Source of the DNA: a virus
Length of the DNA: 64,000 bases
Reading direction: 5' to 3' (one strand)
Virus record (IMG/VR): IMGVR_UViG_3300023179_000046
Location: 38,990 to 102,989 of that record
The position numbers and the translations under genes are program-made. Numbering within the stretch: the first letter of the stretch is position 1; each line of letters opens with the position of its first letter. Below are positions 9,685 to 15,893 of this stretch, in pieces. Under the pieces are notes generated by a model, which worked only from the letters and a program-made list of their open reading frames with translations, ran no database searches and had not been told where the DNA came from.

Positions 9685-9938
9685 TGCCCCAAAGCAACAC
9701 ACCAAAAAACCAAACCCTAACATACTACTTCGAATACACGCAACTAGTAGCCCAACAAAAAACAAAACCACTACTAGACTGCGCCAACAACCACCAAATG
9801 CTACACCCACACTACGACACACAAAAAAACAAACTATACTTCCAATGCCTCACCTGCGACCAAAAAGTCCACCCCGGCCAAAACATCACACAAAAAATAA
9901 AACAAATAGTAAACCAACACCAAGAAAACAACCCATGA
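9684..9938 (+). CDS. Hypothetical protein with possible zinc ribbon
   Basis: 84 residues. A Cys at about 33 (DCANNHQ) with nearby His residues, and a CLTC pair at about 60, could bind zinc. The start overlaps the previous stop by one base (TAATG) and the stop overlaps the next start (ATGA). It shares the G-poor composition. Function unknown. Confidence 0.7.
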   Translation: MPQSNTPKNQTLTYYFEYTQLVAQQKTKPLLDCANNHQMLHPHYDTQKNKLYFQCLTCDQKVHPGQNITQKIKQIVNQHQENNP

Positions 9939-10135
9939 ACCAACAACAAACAGACACCCTCCTAGAAATACTCACAGGCATCTACATACAAACACTCCGC
10001 ATATACGACCAACTCGCCATCATCGGAGACAAACTAGGAGCAGACACCACACAACTAGCCAACCTACACGAACAAGGACACACCATCGGCCCCGACCCCG
10101 CCCTCACAATAGACCAAGACCAAGGACAAACATGA
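9935..10135 (+). CDS. Hypothetical protein, translationally coupled
   Basis: 66 residues; ATG at 9935 overlaps the previous stop (ATGA) and its own stop overlaps the next start in the same way. I prefer this start to a much longer frame from 9650, which would run through two other genes. It is amphipathic (LLEILTGIYIQTLRIYDQLA), probably helical. Function unknown. Confidence 0.7.
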   Translation: MNQQQTDTLLEILTGIYIQTLRIYDQLAIIGDKLGADTTQLANLHEQGHTIGPDPALTIDQDQGQT

Positions 10136-10332
10136 CACACTGGAACCAAAAAATAACAAACCTCCTATGGAAAGCCATAGACGACAACCACGAAACAATA
10201 AACAAACTAAGAATCAAAAAAGAAGAAGCACAACAAACAATCCAAACAATAAACCAAGAAATCGAAAACCTACACAACGACAACCACGAAATACAACAAC
10301 AAATACTAAAAATAGTCTCACCAAAAAACTAA
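10132..10332 (+). CDS. Hypothetical coiled-coil protein
   Basis: 66 residues, almost entirely a charged heptad-like helix (INKLRIKKEEAQQTIQTINQ then EIENLHND). Last gene of the overlapping chain. No catalytic motif; probably an oligomerising or accessory small protein. Confidence 0.7.
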   Translation: MTHWNQKITNLLWKAIDDNHETINKLRIKKEEAQQTIQTINQEIENLHNDNHEIQQQILKIVSPKN

Positions 10333-10342
10333 ACCCAAAACG

Positions 10343-10393
10343 ACAAAATGTTAACAAAAAAATTCAAACCCAAAACCACAAAATGTTAACAAA
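10343..10393 (+). repeat. Pair of ACAAAATGTTAACAAA repeats
   Basis: A 16-base direct repeat at 10343-10358 and 10378-10393, 35 bases apart, each centred on GTTAAC. It lies just after the last gene of the A/C-rich chain, before composition changes. Could be an operator pair or transcript end; no hairpin with a T-tract is seen. Confidence 0.6.
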
Positions 10394-10480
10394 TTTTTAA
10401 AATGTATGGATACGCCTTCGGCATAGCGGCGCGCGCTAAGGTAGTGCGCCCATACGGGCGGCGTGTCAAGCCTTATGGCG

Positions 10481-10567
10481 TGTGACATACGCCACATCGT
10501 GTTTGGTTGCAGAATGGTTGCAAACGCCCGTTTCGGGTCGCTGACTGTCGGACCCCTAGTGTAGTGT
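10481..10567 (+). promoter_or_regulatory. Cassette promoter P1 (CRP-like site, GGTTGCA pair, TGTCGG-N10-TAGTGT)
   Basis: A TGTGA-N6-CCACA site at 10481-10496 is followed by GGTTGCA at 10505 and 10516 (one helical turn apart). TGTCGG at 10546-10551 sits exactly ten bases before the -10-like TAGTGT at 10562-10567. The CRP-like site ends 65 bases before the -10. Drives the gene at 10607. Confidence 0.7.
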
Positions 10568-10606
10568 TCTACTTGTCAGAGAGAAACACTAATGAAAGGT
10601 TAGACA

Positions 10607-10789
10607 ATGATCCACAAGTACCAAACTCGTCTCACGACCGCCGCTGCGTTGCGCGCCGGTCAAGTCCTTTACCACGGCGGGTCCATCTCGTCGGTGTCGT
10701 TCGATGGTCTTAGCGTCATCGTTCGCGCTTGCGGTAGGGAGTACACGTTCCAAGCGCGCGAGCGCGTTCGGATCTACCCTAACCTCTAG
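10607..10789 (+). CDS. Small YHGG-family protein, copy 1
   Basis: 60 residues. It is a paralogue of the protein at 12002: both share YQTRL near the N terminus, an L-x-x-G-x-x-x-YHGG-x-I core and end RVRIYPNL. A weaker third relative is at 18071. The likely fold is a small beta-barrel (SH3/KOW-like), inferred only from alternating hydrophobics. The ribosome site GAAAGG lies seven bases before the ATG. Function unknown. Confidence 0.8.
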   Translation: MIHKYQTRLTTAAALRAGQVLYHGGSISSVSFDGLSVIVRACGREYTFQARERVRIYPNL

Positions 10790-10793
10790 GTTG

Positions 10794-10821
10794 CAGTAGG
10801 GGTGCAACGTCACCCCTACTG
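10794..10821 (+). terminator. Perfect 11-bp hairpin overlapping promoter P2
   Basis: Arms CAGTAGGGGTG (10794-10804) and its complement (10811-10821) with loop CAACGT, immediately after the gene ending at 10789. Its 3' arm overlaps the TGTCGG element of the next promoter, so termination and initiation signals are fused. Confidence 0.65.
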
Positions 10822-10841
10822 TCGGACCCCCGTGCTAGGCT
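10820..10841 (+). promoter_or_regulatory. Cassette promoter P2 (TGTCGG-N10-TAGGCT)
   Basis: TGTCGG 10820-10825, ten-base spacer, TAGGCT 10836-10841. No CRP-like site; the promoter follows directly on the previous gene. The leader has the stereotyped ATCAACAACAACGAAAGG-type sequence before the ATG at 10872. Confidence 0.65.
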
Positions 10842-10871
10842 CTCACTATCAACAACAACGAAAGGCAAGAA

Positions 10872-11135
10872 ATGACCATCAAGGGCGAACGTCACCTTAT
10901 CAACTACCGGGGCAGCGTAATCTTCGCTGGCCGCTCGCCGTGGGATCTCAATCACCCTGAGAAGGCTCTAGTTCGGGTTCACATCAACGGCCAGTGCTAC
11001 TCGGACGGCGTATGGTCAGACACTCGCACCGATGAGGCGATGGACTACATCGACCGCATCCTAGGCACCTATGGCCCCGACCTTATGCCACAGGGCAGGC
11101 TTGCCCAGTGGATTGTCGAACGCGCCAACGTCTGA
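10872..11135 (+). CDS. Hypothetical small protein
   Basis: 87 residues with no recognised motif (INYRGSVIFAGRSPWDLN ... VHINGQCYSDGVWSD ... DYIDRILGTYGPDLM). GAAAGG lies six bases before the ATG. It sits in its own cassette after promoter P2; the next gene at 11184 has no separate promoter, so the two are probably co-transcribed. Confidence 0.75.
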   Translation: MTIKGERHLINYRGSVIFAGRSPWDLNHPEKALVRVHINGQCYSDGVWSDTRTDEAMDYIDRILGTYGPDLMPQGRLAQWIVERANV

Positions 11136-11183
11136 CCCCTGCACTACCCCTGCAATATCAAACACTAACGAAAGGTAATGCCC

Positions 11184-11417
11184 ATGTATTCATCCGGTGT
11201 CAACGCTTATGGACACGCTGTGGAGTTGGAACACTACACGCGCTTTGTCTACTCGGAGGATGGTCTAGATGAGACCGTTGTGCCGTGCGGTTTCGTTGGA
11301 ATGGTGGATGCATCATTCGATGGGTCTAACGGTATTCTTGACTGCCCCGCCTGTGGCGATGAAATCGAAATCGAAGATGGTAAAGCCCATTGGGCCGATG
11401 CTTGGATTAGTGCCTAA
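11184..11417 (+). CDS. Hypothetical zinc-knuckle protein
   Basis: 77 residues. A CPACG pair near residue 53 plus an earlier Cys suggests a zinc knuckle. I use the ATG at 11184, whose eight-base spacing from GAAAGG matches the other genes of the block; an ATG six bases earlier is too close. C-terminal half acidic. Function unknown. Confidence 0.75.
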   Translation: MYSSGVNAYGHAVELEHYTRFVYSEDGLDETVVPCGFVGMVDASFDGSNGILDCPACGDEIEIEDGKAHWADAWISA

Positions 11418-11445
11418 TCATTCTCTAGAAAGAAAGAAGAAATAA

Positions 11446-11595
11446 ATGATGATGAAATACATTGACACATTCCCGCTTTGCGAGCATTGCGATATCGAAA
11501 TGACCGAAGAATGCAACTTCGGATATCGCCACTGGCAATGCAACTGCATTGTTTGTAAAGAATGTCTATGTGCATTCATCGCCCCAATGCATTAG
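11446..11595 (+). CDS. Cys-rich micro-protein (zinc-binding)
   Basis: 49 residues with eight Cys in pairs (CEHC, CNC, CKEC, then Cys) plus His, so at least one zinc site is likely. Three consecutive ATG codons (11446, 11449, 11452) make the exact start uncertain. A purine-rich AGAAAGAAAGAAG stretch precedes it. Its stop codon is part of the following hairpin. Confidence 0.7.
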   Translation: MMMKYIDTFPLCEHCDIEMTEECNFGYRHWQCNCIVCKECLCAFIAPMH

Positions 11596-11619
11596 GGGGG
11601 ATATTCTAATATTCCCCCC
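11595..11619 (+). terminator. G6/C6 hairpin
   Basis: GGGGGGATATT pairs with AATATTCCCCCC (one bulged T) directly at the stop codon of the Cys-rich gene. There is no long T-tract; a plausible rho-independent-like terminator of actinobacterial type. Confidence 0.6.
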
Positions 11620-11884
11620 GCCATTGTTTGATAAAAGAATAGCGAATAAAAAGAATGCATAAAAGAATGCATTCTAAAATAAAAAAGAATGCGATTTGAC
11701 ATTTTTTTAGAATGCGGGCAAGTACTTTGCCCGCGAAATTAATACTTGTCAATGCTTTAAGATAACGATTATGTAACGCTTTTGTAAATGCATTTATTTA
11801 ATTCATGAATAACAATTCAATAACAATTCAATAAACATATTCATGAATAATATGCATAACCATGCATAATATACACACATGGCA
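11620..11884. other. Gene-free stretch with AT-rich repeats and a cassette palindrome
   Basis: No gene is seen. It holds repeated AAAAGAATGC words, a GCGGGCAAGTACTTTGCCCGC-type palindrome near 11716-11736, the 19-base element GATAACGATTATGTAACGC (11761-11779), two AACAATTCAATA copies, and ATTCATGAATA and ATGCATAA words. It precedes cassette promoter P4. Confidence 0.6.
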
Positions 11885-11971
11885 TGTGATGTAGGTCACA
11901 TCGGCTTAGGTTGCAGAACGGTTGCAAACAGCCCGTTTAGACAAACTACTGTCAGACCCCCATGCTAGACT
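11885..11971 (+). promoter_or_regulatory. Cassette promoter P4 (perfect CRP/GlxR-type site)
   Basis: TGTGATGTAGGTCACA at 11885-11900 fits the actinobacterial GlxR/CRP consensus TGTGANNTANNTCACA exactly. GGTTGCA follows at 11909 and 11920, TGTCAG at 11950-11955, and after ten bases TAGACT at 11966-11971. The site-to-minus-10 gap is 65 bases, identical to P1. Confidence 0.75.
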
Positions 11972-12001
11972 GATACCATCAACAACAAGAAAGGCAAGAC
12001 A

Positions 12002-12199
12002 ATGACTAAGACCAACGTTCGTTACCAGACCCGCCTAGTGGCCGCCCGCAATTTGCAGGTCGGCACCGTGTGCTACCACGGGGGCGAGATTGTCTCGCGC
12101 GTGCCCAAGAACGGCATCGGAATCGTTGTCACGTTCCGTGACGGTTCCGAGCGTTACTTTGCATACTCTGATCGGGTCAGAATCTACCCCAATCTCTGA
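12002..12199 (+). CDS. Small YHGG-family protein, copy 2
   Basis: 65 residues, paralogue of the protein at 10607 (shared YQTRL, YHGG-x-I, IVV and RVRIYPNL). GAAAGG lies seven bases before the ATG. The two copies have the same promoter type and the same promoter geometry, so gene and regulatory region were probably duplicated together. Confidence 0.8.
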   Translation: MTKTNVRYQTRLVAARNLQVGTVCYHGGEIVSRVPKNGIGIVVTFRDGSERYFAYSDRVRIYPNL

Positions 12200-12201
12200 C
12201 C

Positions 12202-12223
12202 TGTCAGCCCCCCATGCTAGGCT
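12202..12223 (+). promoter_or_regulatory. Cassette promoter P3 (TGTCAG-N10-TAGGCT)
   Basis: TGTCAG 12202-12207, ten bases, TAGGCT 12218-12223, starting three bases after the previous stop. No CRP-like site. The leader carries ATCAACAACAACGAAAGG before the ATG at 12252. Confidence 0.65.
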
Positions 12224-12251
12224 CTATCAACAACAACGAAAGGTAATCAAA

Positions 12252-12362
12252 ATGTGGGAAATCATCTGTGAATTCGGATCGTGCAAGAACGTTGCAGAGG
12301 TCACCTACCCCGATGGTCGGGGAGATCAAATCCACTATTGCGGATTCCACGAACCGAATTAG
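12252..12362 (+). CDS. Micro-protein with C-C...C-H zinc pattern
   Basis: 36 residues. Cys at 6 and 11 and CGFH near the C terminus give a treble-clef-like zinc pattern, similar in style to DUF7455-type actinobacterial proteins but much shorter. GAAAGG is eight bases upstream. Confidence 0.65.
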   Translation: MWEIICEFGSCKNVAEVTYPDGRGDQIHYCGFHEPN

Positions 12363-12391
12363 GTTCTCCCAACAACAAGAAAGGCAACACC

Positions 12392-12520
12392 ATGAATCAG
12401 GACATATGGGACCAACTCAATGACCTGCACTGGCAGGATGAGTCGCTCTGGTGCCCCCAATGCTCCGAGTGCTCTCAGCCGTGGCCCTGCCTCACCCGTC
12501 AACTCCTAGACCGTCTCTAA
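12392..12520 (+). CDS. WPC-motif micro-protein, copy 1
   Basis: 42 residues with CPQCSEC then WPCLTRQLLDRL. The C-terminal motif C-x-E-C-x3-WPC-x-TR-x-LL is shared with the protein at 14772, so these are paralogues. A zinc site is likely. GAAAGG is seven bases before the ATG. Confidence 0.7.
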   Translation: MNQDIWDQLNDLHWQDESLWCPQCSECSQPWPCLTRQLLDRL

Positions 12521-12535
12521 AGAAAAGGTAATACA

Positions 12536-12721
12536 ATGATCGTTCACAAATCAATTTCGTACAATGAGTACTTCAATTCCGTTGGCCTTGACCAATGCAT
12601 TCCCTGTAACGAAATGTACATTGTTCTGGAATGCATTGAATGCGGCGATACAATTGGCTGCTACTATTGTGAGGATGACTATTCTATTCCTCACGATTGT
12701 TTCGCATACATTTCGGAATAA
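12536..12721 (+). CDS. Cys-rich small protein
   Basis: 61 residues with CIPC, CIEC, CYYC and a final His/Cys: two potential zinc sites. AAAAGG is seven bases upstream of the ATG. Last gene of the P3 transcript; a hairpin follows. Function unknown. Confidence 0.75.
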   Translation: MIVHKSISYNEYFNSVGLDQCIPCNEMYIVLECIECGDTIGCYYCEDDYSIPHDCFAYISE

Positions 12722-12728
12722 ATAGAAT

Positions 12729-12748
12729 ACCCGCCGAAATTAGCGGGT
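12729..12748 (+). terminator. ACCCGC/GCGGGT hairpin
   Basis: Six-base-pair stem with an eight-base loop just after the stop, followed by AATTCTTTTCC. Weak terminator. Confidence 0.5.
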
Positions 12749-12792
12749 AATTCTTTTCCAAAAAAGAATGCAATTTGACTAAATTTTAAAAG

Positions 12793-12812
12793 GCGGGCAA
12801 GTTCTTGCCCGC
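12793..12812 (+). repeat. GCGGGCAAG-TT-CTTGCCCGC palindrome
   Basis: Nine-base arms around TT. This is a variant of the cassette palindrome found in most intergenic gaps of this block, and precedes cassette promoter P6. Confidence 0.7.
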
Positions 12813-12839
12813 TTGACCTATCTCTGTCAAGCCTTACGT

Positions 12840-12894
12840 TGCATACATTACATAGGCTTTTTGGCTTGCCATTGTCGGCCCCACCGTGTAGAGT
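12840..12894 (+). promoter_or_regulatory. Cassette promoter P6 (TTGCCA, TGTCGG-N10-TAGAGT)
   Basis: TGTCGG 12873-12878, ten bases, TAGAGT 12889-12894; TTGCCA 17 bases before the -10 is a near-consensus -35. A degenerate CRP-like segment lies at about 12840-12855, ending 33 bases before the -10. Confidence 0.65.
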
Positions 12895-12928
12895 TTGGCT
12901 ACCAACCCAACGAGCGAGAGGCCCGCCC

Positions 12929-13078
12929 ATGTTTGACGACCGCACCCCCGCGCTGGAAGAAATTGCCGAAATGTGGCTCTACGATTGGGCCGTCCTCTGG
13001 GCCGCGAACGAGTATTTCCCTGAGGATTGGGAGGACCGCGACCCGGCTGAATGGCTGGACGACGCGCCAGAATTCTAA
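12929..13078 (+). CDS. Acidic Trp-rich micro-protein, copy 1
   Basis: 49 residues, strongly acidic. It ends with FPEDWEDRDPAEWLDDAP, almost identical to a segment of the protein at 14189. Its leader (CCAACCCA-CGAGCGAGAGGC-CGCCC) is also nearly identical to that gene's leader, so both the 5' region and the coding core were duplicated. A DNA-mimic role would fit the charge but is speculation. Confidence 0.7.
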   Translation: MFDDRTPALEEIAEMWLYDWAVLWAANEYFPEDWEDRDPAEWLDDAPEF

Positions 13079-13082
13079 AACC

Positions 13083-13121
13083 CTTGCCCCTTCGGGGGCA
13101 AGCGGGTAAGTACTTGCCCGC
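13083..13121 (+). terminator. UUCG hairpin plus AAGTACTT palindrome
   Basis: CTTGCCCC-TTCG-GGGGCAAG (13083-13102) is a stable UUCG tetraloop hairpin. It overlaps GCGGGTAAGTACTTGCCCGC (13102-13121), the conserved cassette palindrome. It lies five bases after the previous gene. Confidence 0.75.
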
Positions 13122-13146
13122 GCAGAGCGCGCTGTCAAGTACTTAC

Positions 13147-13260
13147 GATAACGATTAAGTAACGCATTTATATTCACATTTATTGCATATTATTCATGGT
13201 TGCAGAATGGTAGCAAGATCAGTTTGGGTCTTGTGAACTGTCGGACCCCCATGCTACGCT
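13147..13260 (+). promoter_or_regulatory. Cassette promoter P7 with alternative 19-base element
   Basis: In place of the CRP-like site there is GATAACGATTAAGTAACGC (13147-13165), also found at 11761. GGTTGCA (13198) and GGTAGCA (13209) follow, then TGTCGG 13239-13244, ten bases, and TACGCT 13255-13260. Confidence 0.65.
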
Positions 13261-13291
13261 GGCTCTATCAACAACGACGAAAGGTGATCGA

Positions 13292-13516
13292 ATGATTCCC
13301 CTCCCGCCCATTCCCAACGATGCAATTAACGAGGCTACGGCAGAAGTATTCGCCATCACAAACTCGCTCACCCTAGCCGCACGGGTAGGACACGATGCAC
13401 TAAACGCTGCCCTGCCTTACATTGTTATTGCGACGCTGCGCCACTTTGCTGACTGGAACCCCGATGGTGGACTTGACTTGCTGGCCGACGAGATTGAGGG
13501 GGAACTAAACAAATGA
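13292..13516 (+). CDS. Hypothetical helical protein
   Basis: 74 residues, mostly helical and hydrophobic (EVFAITNSLTLAARVGHDAL then NAALPYIVIATLRHFADW). It resembles small phage proteins of unknown role seen near zinc-knuckle genes. ATGA overlap with the next gene; GAAAGG seven bases before the ATG. Confidence 0.75.
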   Translation: MIPLPPIPNDAINEATAEVFAITNSLTLAARVGHDALNAALPYIVIATLRHFADWNPDGGLDLLADEIEGELNK

Positions 13517-13665
13517 CCACCCTACGCTCATTCTGCGTTTGCCTTCACGAATCCTACATGCGATTCCAGTATAATGAAGAAACCGGGCTTATTCATTGCC
13601 CCAAATGCAATTACCCGTCGTGGTACAGCCTGTACCCCGAAGAACTGTCTCAATCAGAATACTAG
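13513..13665 (+). CDS. Zinc-ribbon micro-protein
   Basis: 50 residues with CVC near residue 8 and CPKC near 29, a plausible zinc ribbon (GLIHCPKCNYPSWY). It starts within the previous stop (ATGA), so it is translationally coupled. Confidence 0.7.
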   Translation: MTTLRSFCVCLHESYMRFQYNEETGLIHCPKCNYPSWYSLYPEELSQSEY

Positions 13666-13681
13666 ACAACGGAGAAATAAA

Positions 13682-13870
13682 ATGACCTACACCATCATTA
13701 GCAACAAGGCACAATGCGGAGAATGCGGATTCATTATCGAATCCCGCCACCGCCACGACTTCGCCTCCTGTAAATGTGGTAACATCTTCGTTGACGGAGG
13801 AAAAGAATACCTCCGCAGAGGATTCAAGAACGCAGACACATTCATCGAATTGTCAGAAACAGAGGGATAA
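13682..13870 (+). CDS. DUF7695-like zinc-knuckle protein
   Basis: 62 residues: CGECGFIIESRHRHDFASCK then CGNIFVDGGKEYLRRG. Such C-x2-C ... C-x-C proteins with GG-x2-YLRRG are common in tailed phages (DUF7695-type) and of unknown function. GGAG lies eight bases before the ATG. Confidence 0.8.
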   Translation: MTYTIISNKAQCGECGFIIESRHRHDFASCKCGNIFVDGGKEYLRRGFKNADTFIELSETEG

Positions 13871-13876
13871 TAACTA

Positions 13877-14014
13877 ATGATGCGCTCCCGCCGAAATAGG
13901 GCACTATTGAAAAGCGCAGCCTGCCCGTGGTATTGCTGCTGCGAATTGGAACGCAACCGAACATATCGCACCCGCGAAAAAAACAATTGGCGTAAATGGC
14001 GAAAAGAATACTAG
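13877..14014 (+). CDS. Basic Cys-containing micro-protein
   Basis: 45 residues, highly basic, with CPWYCCCELE in the middle and Arg/Lys-rich ends; probably nucleic-acid binding. Two adjacent ATG codons (13877, 13880). No clear ribosome site, so lower confidence. Confidence 0.6.
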   Translation: MMRSRRNRALLKSAACPWYCCCELERNRTYRTREKNNWRKWRKEY

Positions 14015-14020
14015 AGAGCC

Positions 14021-14042
14021 GCTTGACCCTTCGGGGTCAAGC
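14021..14042 (+). terminator. UUCG hairpin (GCTTGACCC stem)
   Basis: Nine-base-pair stem with TTCG loop, seven bases after the previous stop, followed by a degenerate copy of the AAGTACTT palindrome. Confidence 0.7.
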
Positions 14043-14087
14043 GGGCAAGTATTTCCCCGCGCGAAATACTTTGTCAACCTCTTACGA

Positions 14088-14153
14088 TGTGGCTTACGTC
14101 ACACAGAAATAACACTGTTTTGAGTTGCATCTGTCAGTCCCGCCCTGTATCGT
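14088..14153 (+). promoter_or_regulatory. Cassette promoter P8 (CRP-like, TTGCAT, TGTCAG-N10-TATCGT)
   Basis: TGTGG-CTTACG-TCACA at 14088-14103; the gap to the -10 is 44 bases. TTGCAT lies 17 bases before TATCGT (14148-14153) and TGTCAG is at 14132-14137. Confidence 0.7.
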
Positions 14154-14188
14154 TCTACCTACCAACCCACCGAGCGAGAGGCACGCCC

Positions 14189-14365
14189 ATGCTGCACCCC
14201 ACCACCGACCAGTTCCTGCCCGAAGAATGGGAGGACCGCGACCCCGCCGAGTGGCTGGACGACGCGCCCGATGACGAGCCTCCCATGCCCGAGGACGACG
14301 AGGACTGGGGGGACCATTGGGAGGACGCCGCCGCCGAATATTTCTTATTCGGAGGTGACTACTAA
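14189..14365 (+). CDS. Acidic Trp-rich micro-protein, copy 2
   Basis: 58 residues, very acidic (Asp/Glu nearly half of the C-terminal part). It shares EEWEDRDPAEWLDDAP with the protein at 12929 and then extends with a second acidic Trp stretch (EDDEDWGDHWEDAAAEY). A DNA-mimic or anti-host role is possible but unproven. Confidence 0.7.
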   Translation: MLHPTTDQFLPEEWEDRDPAEWLDDAPDDEPPMPEDDEDWGDHWEDAAAEYFLFGGDY

Positions 14366-14369
14366 AACC

Positions 14370-14408
14370 CTTGCCCCTTCGGGGGCAAGCGGGTAAGTAC
14401 TTGCCCAC
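14370..14408 (+). terminator. UUCG hairpin plus AAGTACTT palindrome
   Basis: CTTGCCCC-TTCG-GGGGCAAG (14370-14389) continues into GCGGGTAAGTACTTGCCCAC (14389-14408), one mismatch from the cassette palindrome. Confidence 0.72.
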
Positions 14409-14435
14409 GGCAAGTACTTAGTCAACACCTTACGA

Positions 14436-14501
14436 TGTGACATACGACACACTAAAATAACGCTGTTTGGGGTTCCATATGTCAGACCCATCCGGTAAAG
14501 T
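14436..14501 (+). promoter_or_regulatory. Cassette promoter P9 (CRP-like, TTCCAT, TGTCAG-N10-TAAAGT)
   Basis: TGTGA-CATACG-ACACA at 14436-14451; gap to the -10 is 44 bases, as in P8. TTCCAT is 17 bases before TAAAGT (14496-14501); TGTCAG at 14480-14485. Confidence 0.7.
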
Positions 14502-14543
14502 TCTACCTGTCAGCAAGAAACCCCAACCGAAAGGAAGTGCCCC

Positions 14544-14702
14544 GTGGGAATCTCATCCCCCACCGTCATCGTCTCCACCGAAATCTGGTCCACCAAGCAC
14601 GGCAAGGTCACCAAGGCCGTCGTTCGTACCCCCAACGGCACCTTCCTTGGAGCCACCAACCAGACCGCCGCGATTGCCCCGGTTGTAGTTGGTCGTCGGT
14701 AA
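14544..14702 (+). CDS. STKHGK-family micro-protein, copy 1
   Basis: 52 residues from a GTG start with AAAGG nine bases upstream. It is about 80 percent identical by eye to the protein at 20958: both contain WSTKHGKVTKAVVRTP, GTFLGATNQTAAIAP and end VGRR. A small basic beta-rich protein of unknown function. The longer frame crossing it (14467-14688) is a shadow. Confidence 0.75.
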   Translation: MGISSPTVIVSTEIWSTKHGKVTKAVVRTPNGTFLGATNQTAAIAPVVVGRR

Positions 14703-14710
14703 ATAGATCG

Positions 14711-14746
14711 AACAATGGCCCCCCGCATTGTTCGGGGGGCATTGTT
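14711..14746 (+). terminator. C6/G6 hairpin
   Basis: AACAATGGCCCCCC pairs with GGGGGGCATTGTT (one bulged G), nine bases after the stop. Strong terminator-like hairpin. Confidence 0.65.
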
Positions 14747-14771
14747 GTTACTAAAAGAATAGGATAAAGAA

Positions 14772-14918
14772 ATGTCATCAGTCTCCGACACGCTTGACGA
14801 ACTTTTCGAAATGCATGGCCCCGACCTTAGCAATTCGTGGATGCCCCCGTACCTCTGCAACGAGTGCGGAAAGTCATGGCCGTGCCCGACGCGCTGGCTG
14901 CTGAACCATCTAGCGTAA
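14772..14918 (+). CDS. WPC-motif micro-protein, copy 2
   Basis: 48 residues; C-terminal CNECGKSWPCPTRWLLNHLA matches the motif of the protein at 12392. The N-terminal half differs and is acidic. Zinc binding is likely. It follows a hairpin without its own promoter, so it may be read through from P9. Confidence 0.65.
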   Translation: MSSVSDTLDELFEMHGPDLSNSWMPPYLCNECGKSWPCPTRWLLNHLA

Positions 14919-14922
14919 CGAT

Positions 14923-14962
14923 GCTTGACCCTTCGGGGTCAAGCGGGCAAGTACTTGCCCGC
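14923..14962 (+). terminator. UUCG hairpin plus exact 20-base palindrome
   Basis: GCTTGACCC-TTCG-GGGTCAAGC (14923-14944) overlaps the exact palindrome GCGGGCAAGTACTTGCCCGC (14943-14962). Six bases after the previous stop. Confidence 0.75.
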
Positions 14963-14989
14963 CAAAGGCGGGCTGTCAAGTACTTACGA

Positions 14990-15043
14990 TGTGACATACG
15001 ACACACGATTATGCTTCCATTTGTCGGCCCGCTGTGGTAGATT
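14990..15043 (+). promoter_or_regulatory. Cassette promoter P10, leaderless
   Basis: TGTGA-CATACG-ACACA at 14990-15005, gap 32 bases to the -10. TGTCGG 15022-15027, ten bases, TAGATT 15038-15043. The predicted +1 is 15050, the first base of the next ATG, so the transcript should have no leader. Confidence 0.7.
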
Positions 15044-15049
15044 GCTCTC

Positions 15050-15762
15050 ATGACACAGACACTCACCCGCAGCAAAGACCGCAAGGTCGCCAACCTAGTT
15101 TCCCCTAATGGCAAGTCGGCAGTAATTGCTAATTCATTCGGTATTCCCGCCGGTAAGCAATTCTCTTGCCCCTCTGCCACCGATTTCTGTTCCACCATTT
15201 GCTACGCTGGCAAACTGGAGAAGATTTACACTAACGTCAAGTCTGCGCTAATTCGCAATTGGGAAGCGTTGCAGGATAAGTCCACCGAAGAATTGTATGA
15301 CATTCTTTCGGGAATGATCGCAGAATTCAATTCGGAATGTGACAAGCGCGGAGCCGATAAACTATTCCGTATCCATTGGGACGGTGATTTCTTCGCCCCG
15401 CATTACACCGCCGCATGGTCTAAGGTAATTGCAAACAACCCACAGATTCAATTCTGGGTCTATACTCGCGTTGCCACCGCTGCCCTATTCTTGCACGCGC
15501 GCAAGTATTCCAACCTTGGATTGTATTTCTCTGCCGACCCTGACAATATTGAGGCTGCCCGCCTATTAGAGTCTAAAGGCATCAATATTGCCTATGTCGA
15601 TAAGTCATTCGCTCAGGGTAAAGAACAATTCCCCAACGCTACCCGCTGCCCGAGAACAATAAGGCACTCCCGCTAATCACCGATAAGGGATCAGCCTGTG
15701 CCCGTTGCGGATTGTGTATCAATGGCCGCAAGTCCGTGCTATTCTCCACTAGTAAGAAGTGA
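15050..15762 (+). pseudogene. GP88-like protein, frameshifted near the 3' end
   Basis: Frame 1 runs from the ATG at 15050 to a stop at 15676 (208 residues). Its body matches the phage gene-product-88 family: SCPSATDFCSTICYAGKLEK, HWDGDFFAPHYTAAWSKVI, FWVYTRVATAALFLHARKYS and LGLYFSADPDN. The conserved Cys-rich ending (KGSACARCGLCINGRKSVLF, stop at 15762) is in the -1 frame. The two frames join naturally at RCP/ENN around 15646-15650 if one C is missing from a CCC run. This is either a real one-base deletion, a sequencing indel or programmed slippage. No ribosome site precedes the ATG (leaderless). Confidence 0.75.
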
Positions 15763-15866
15763 GCATCCTAGACGTAATTGTGTTTCTATTCGTCTATCTC
15801 CCCGCAATGATTGGCATGTTCATAGTAATACCATTTCTAATTGCATTCATCTTGCATAAAGAATAG
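15759..15866 (+). CDS. Small single-pass membrane protein
   Basis: 35 residues from a GTG that overlaps the GP88 stop (GTGA). Almost entirely a hydrophobic helix (VIVFLFVYLPAMIGMFIVIP) with HKE at the end. It is only coupled to translation if the GP88 second frame is read, which supports that frame being real. Confidence 0.55.
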   Translation: MSILDVIVFLFVYLPAMIGMFIVIPFLIAFILHKE

Positions 15867-15893
15867 CGGTCATCTTGCATAAAGAATAGCGGT
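15848..15893 (+). repeat. 23-base tandem repeat, two copies
   Basis: The unit starting CATCTTGCATAAAGAATAGC is at 15848-15870 and 15871-15893, with a third partial copy to about 15905. The first copy contains the end of the small membrane-protein gene. Confidence 0.8.

Noticed and set aside
14467-14688. 73-residue frame upstream of the STKHGK gene
   Set aside because: It runs through promoter P9 and reads the STKHGK gene in the wrong frame; the GTG gene at 14544 has a paralogue.
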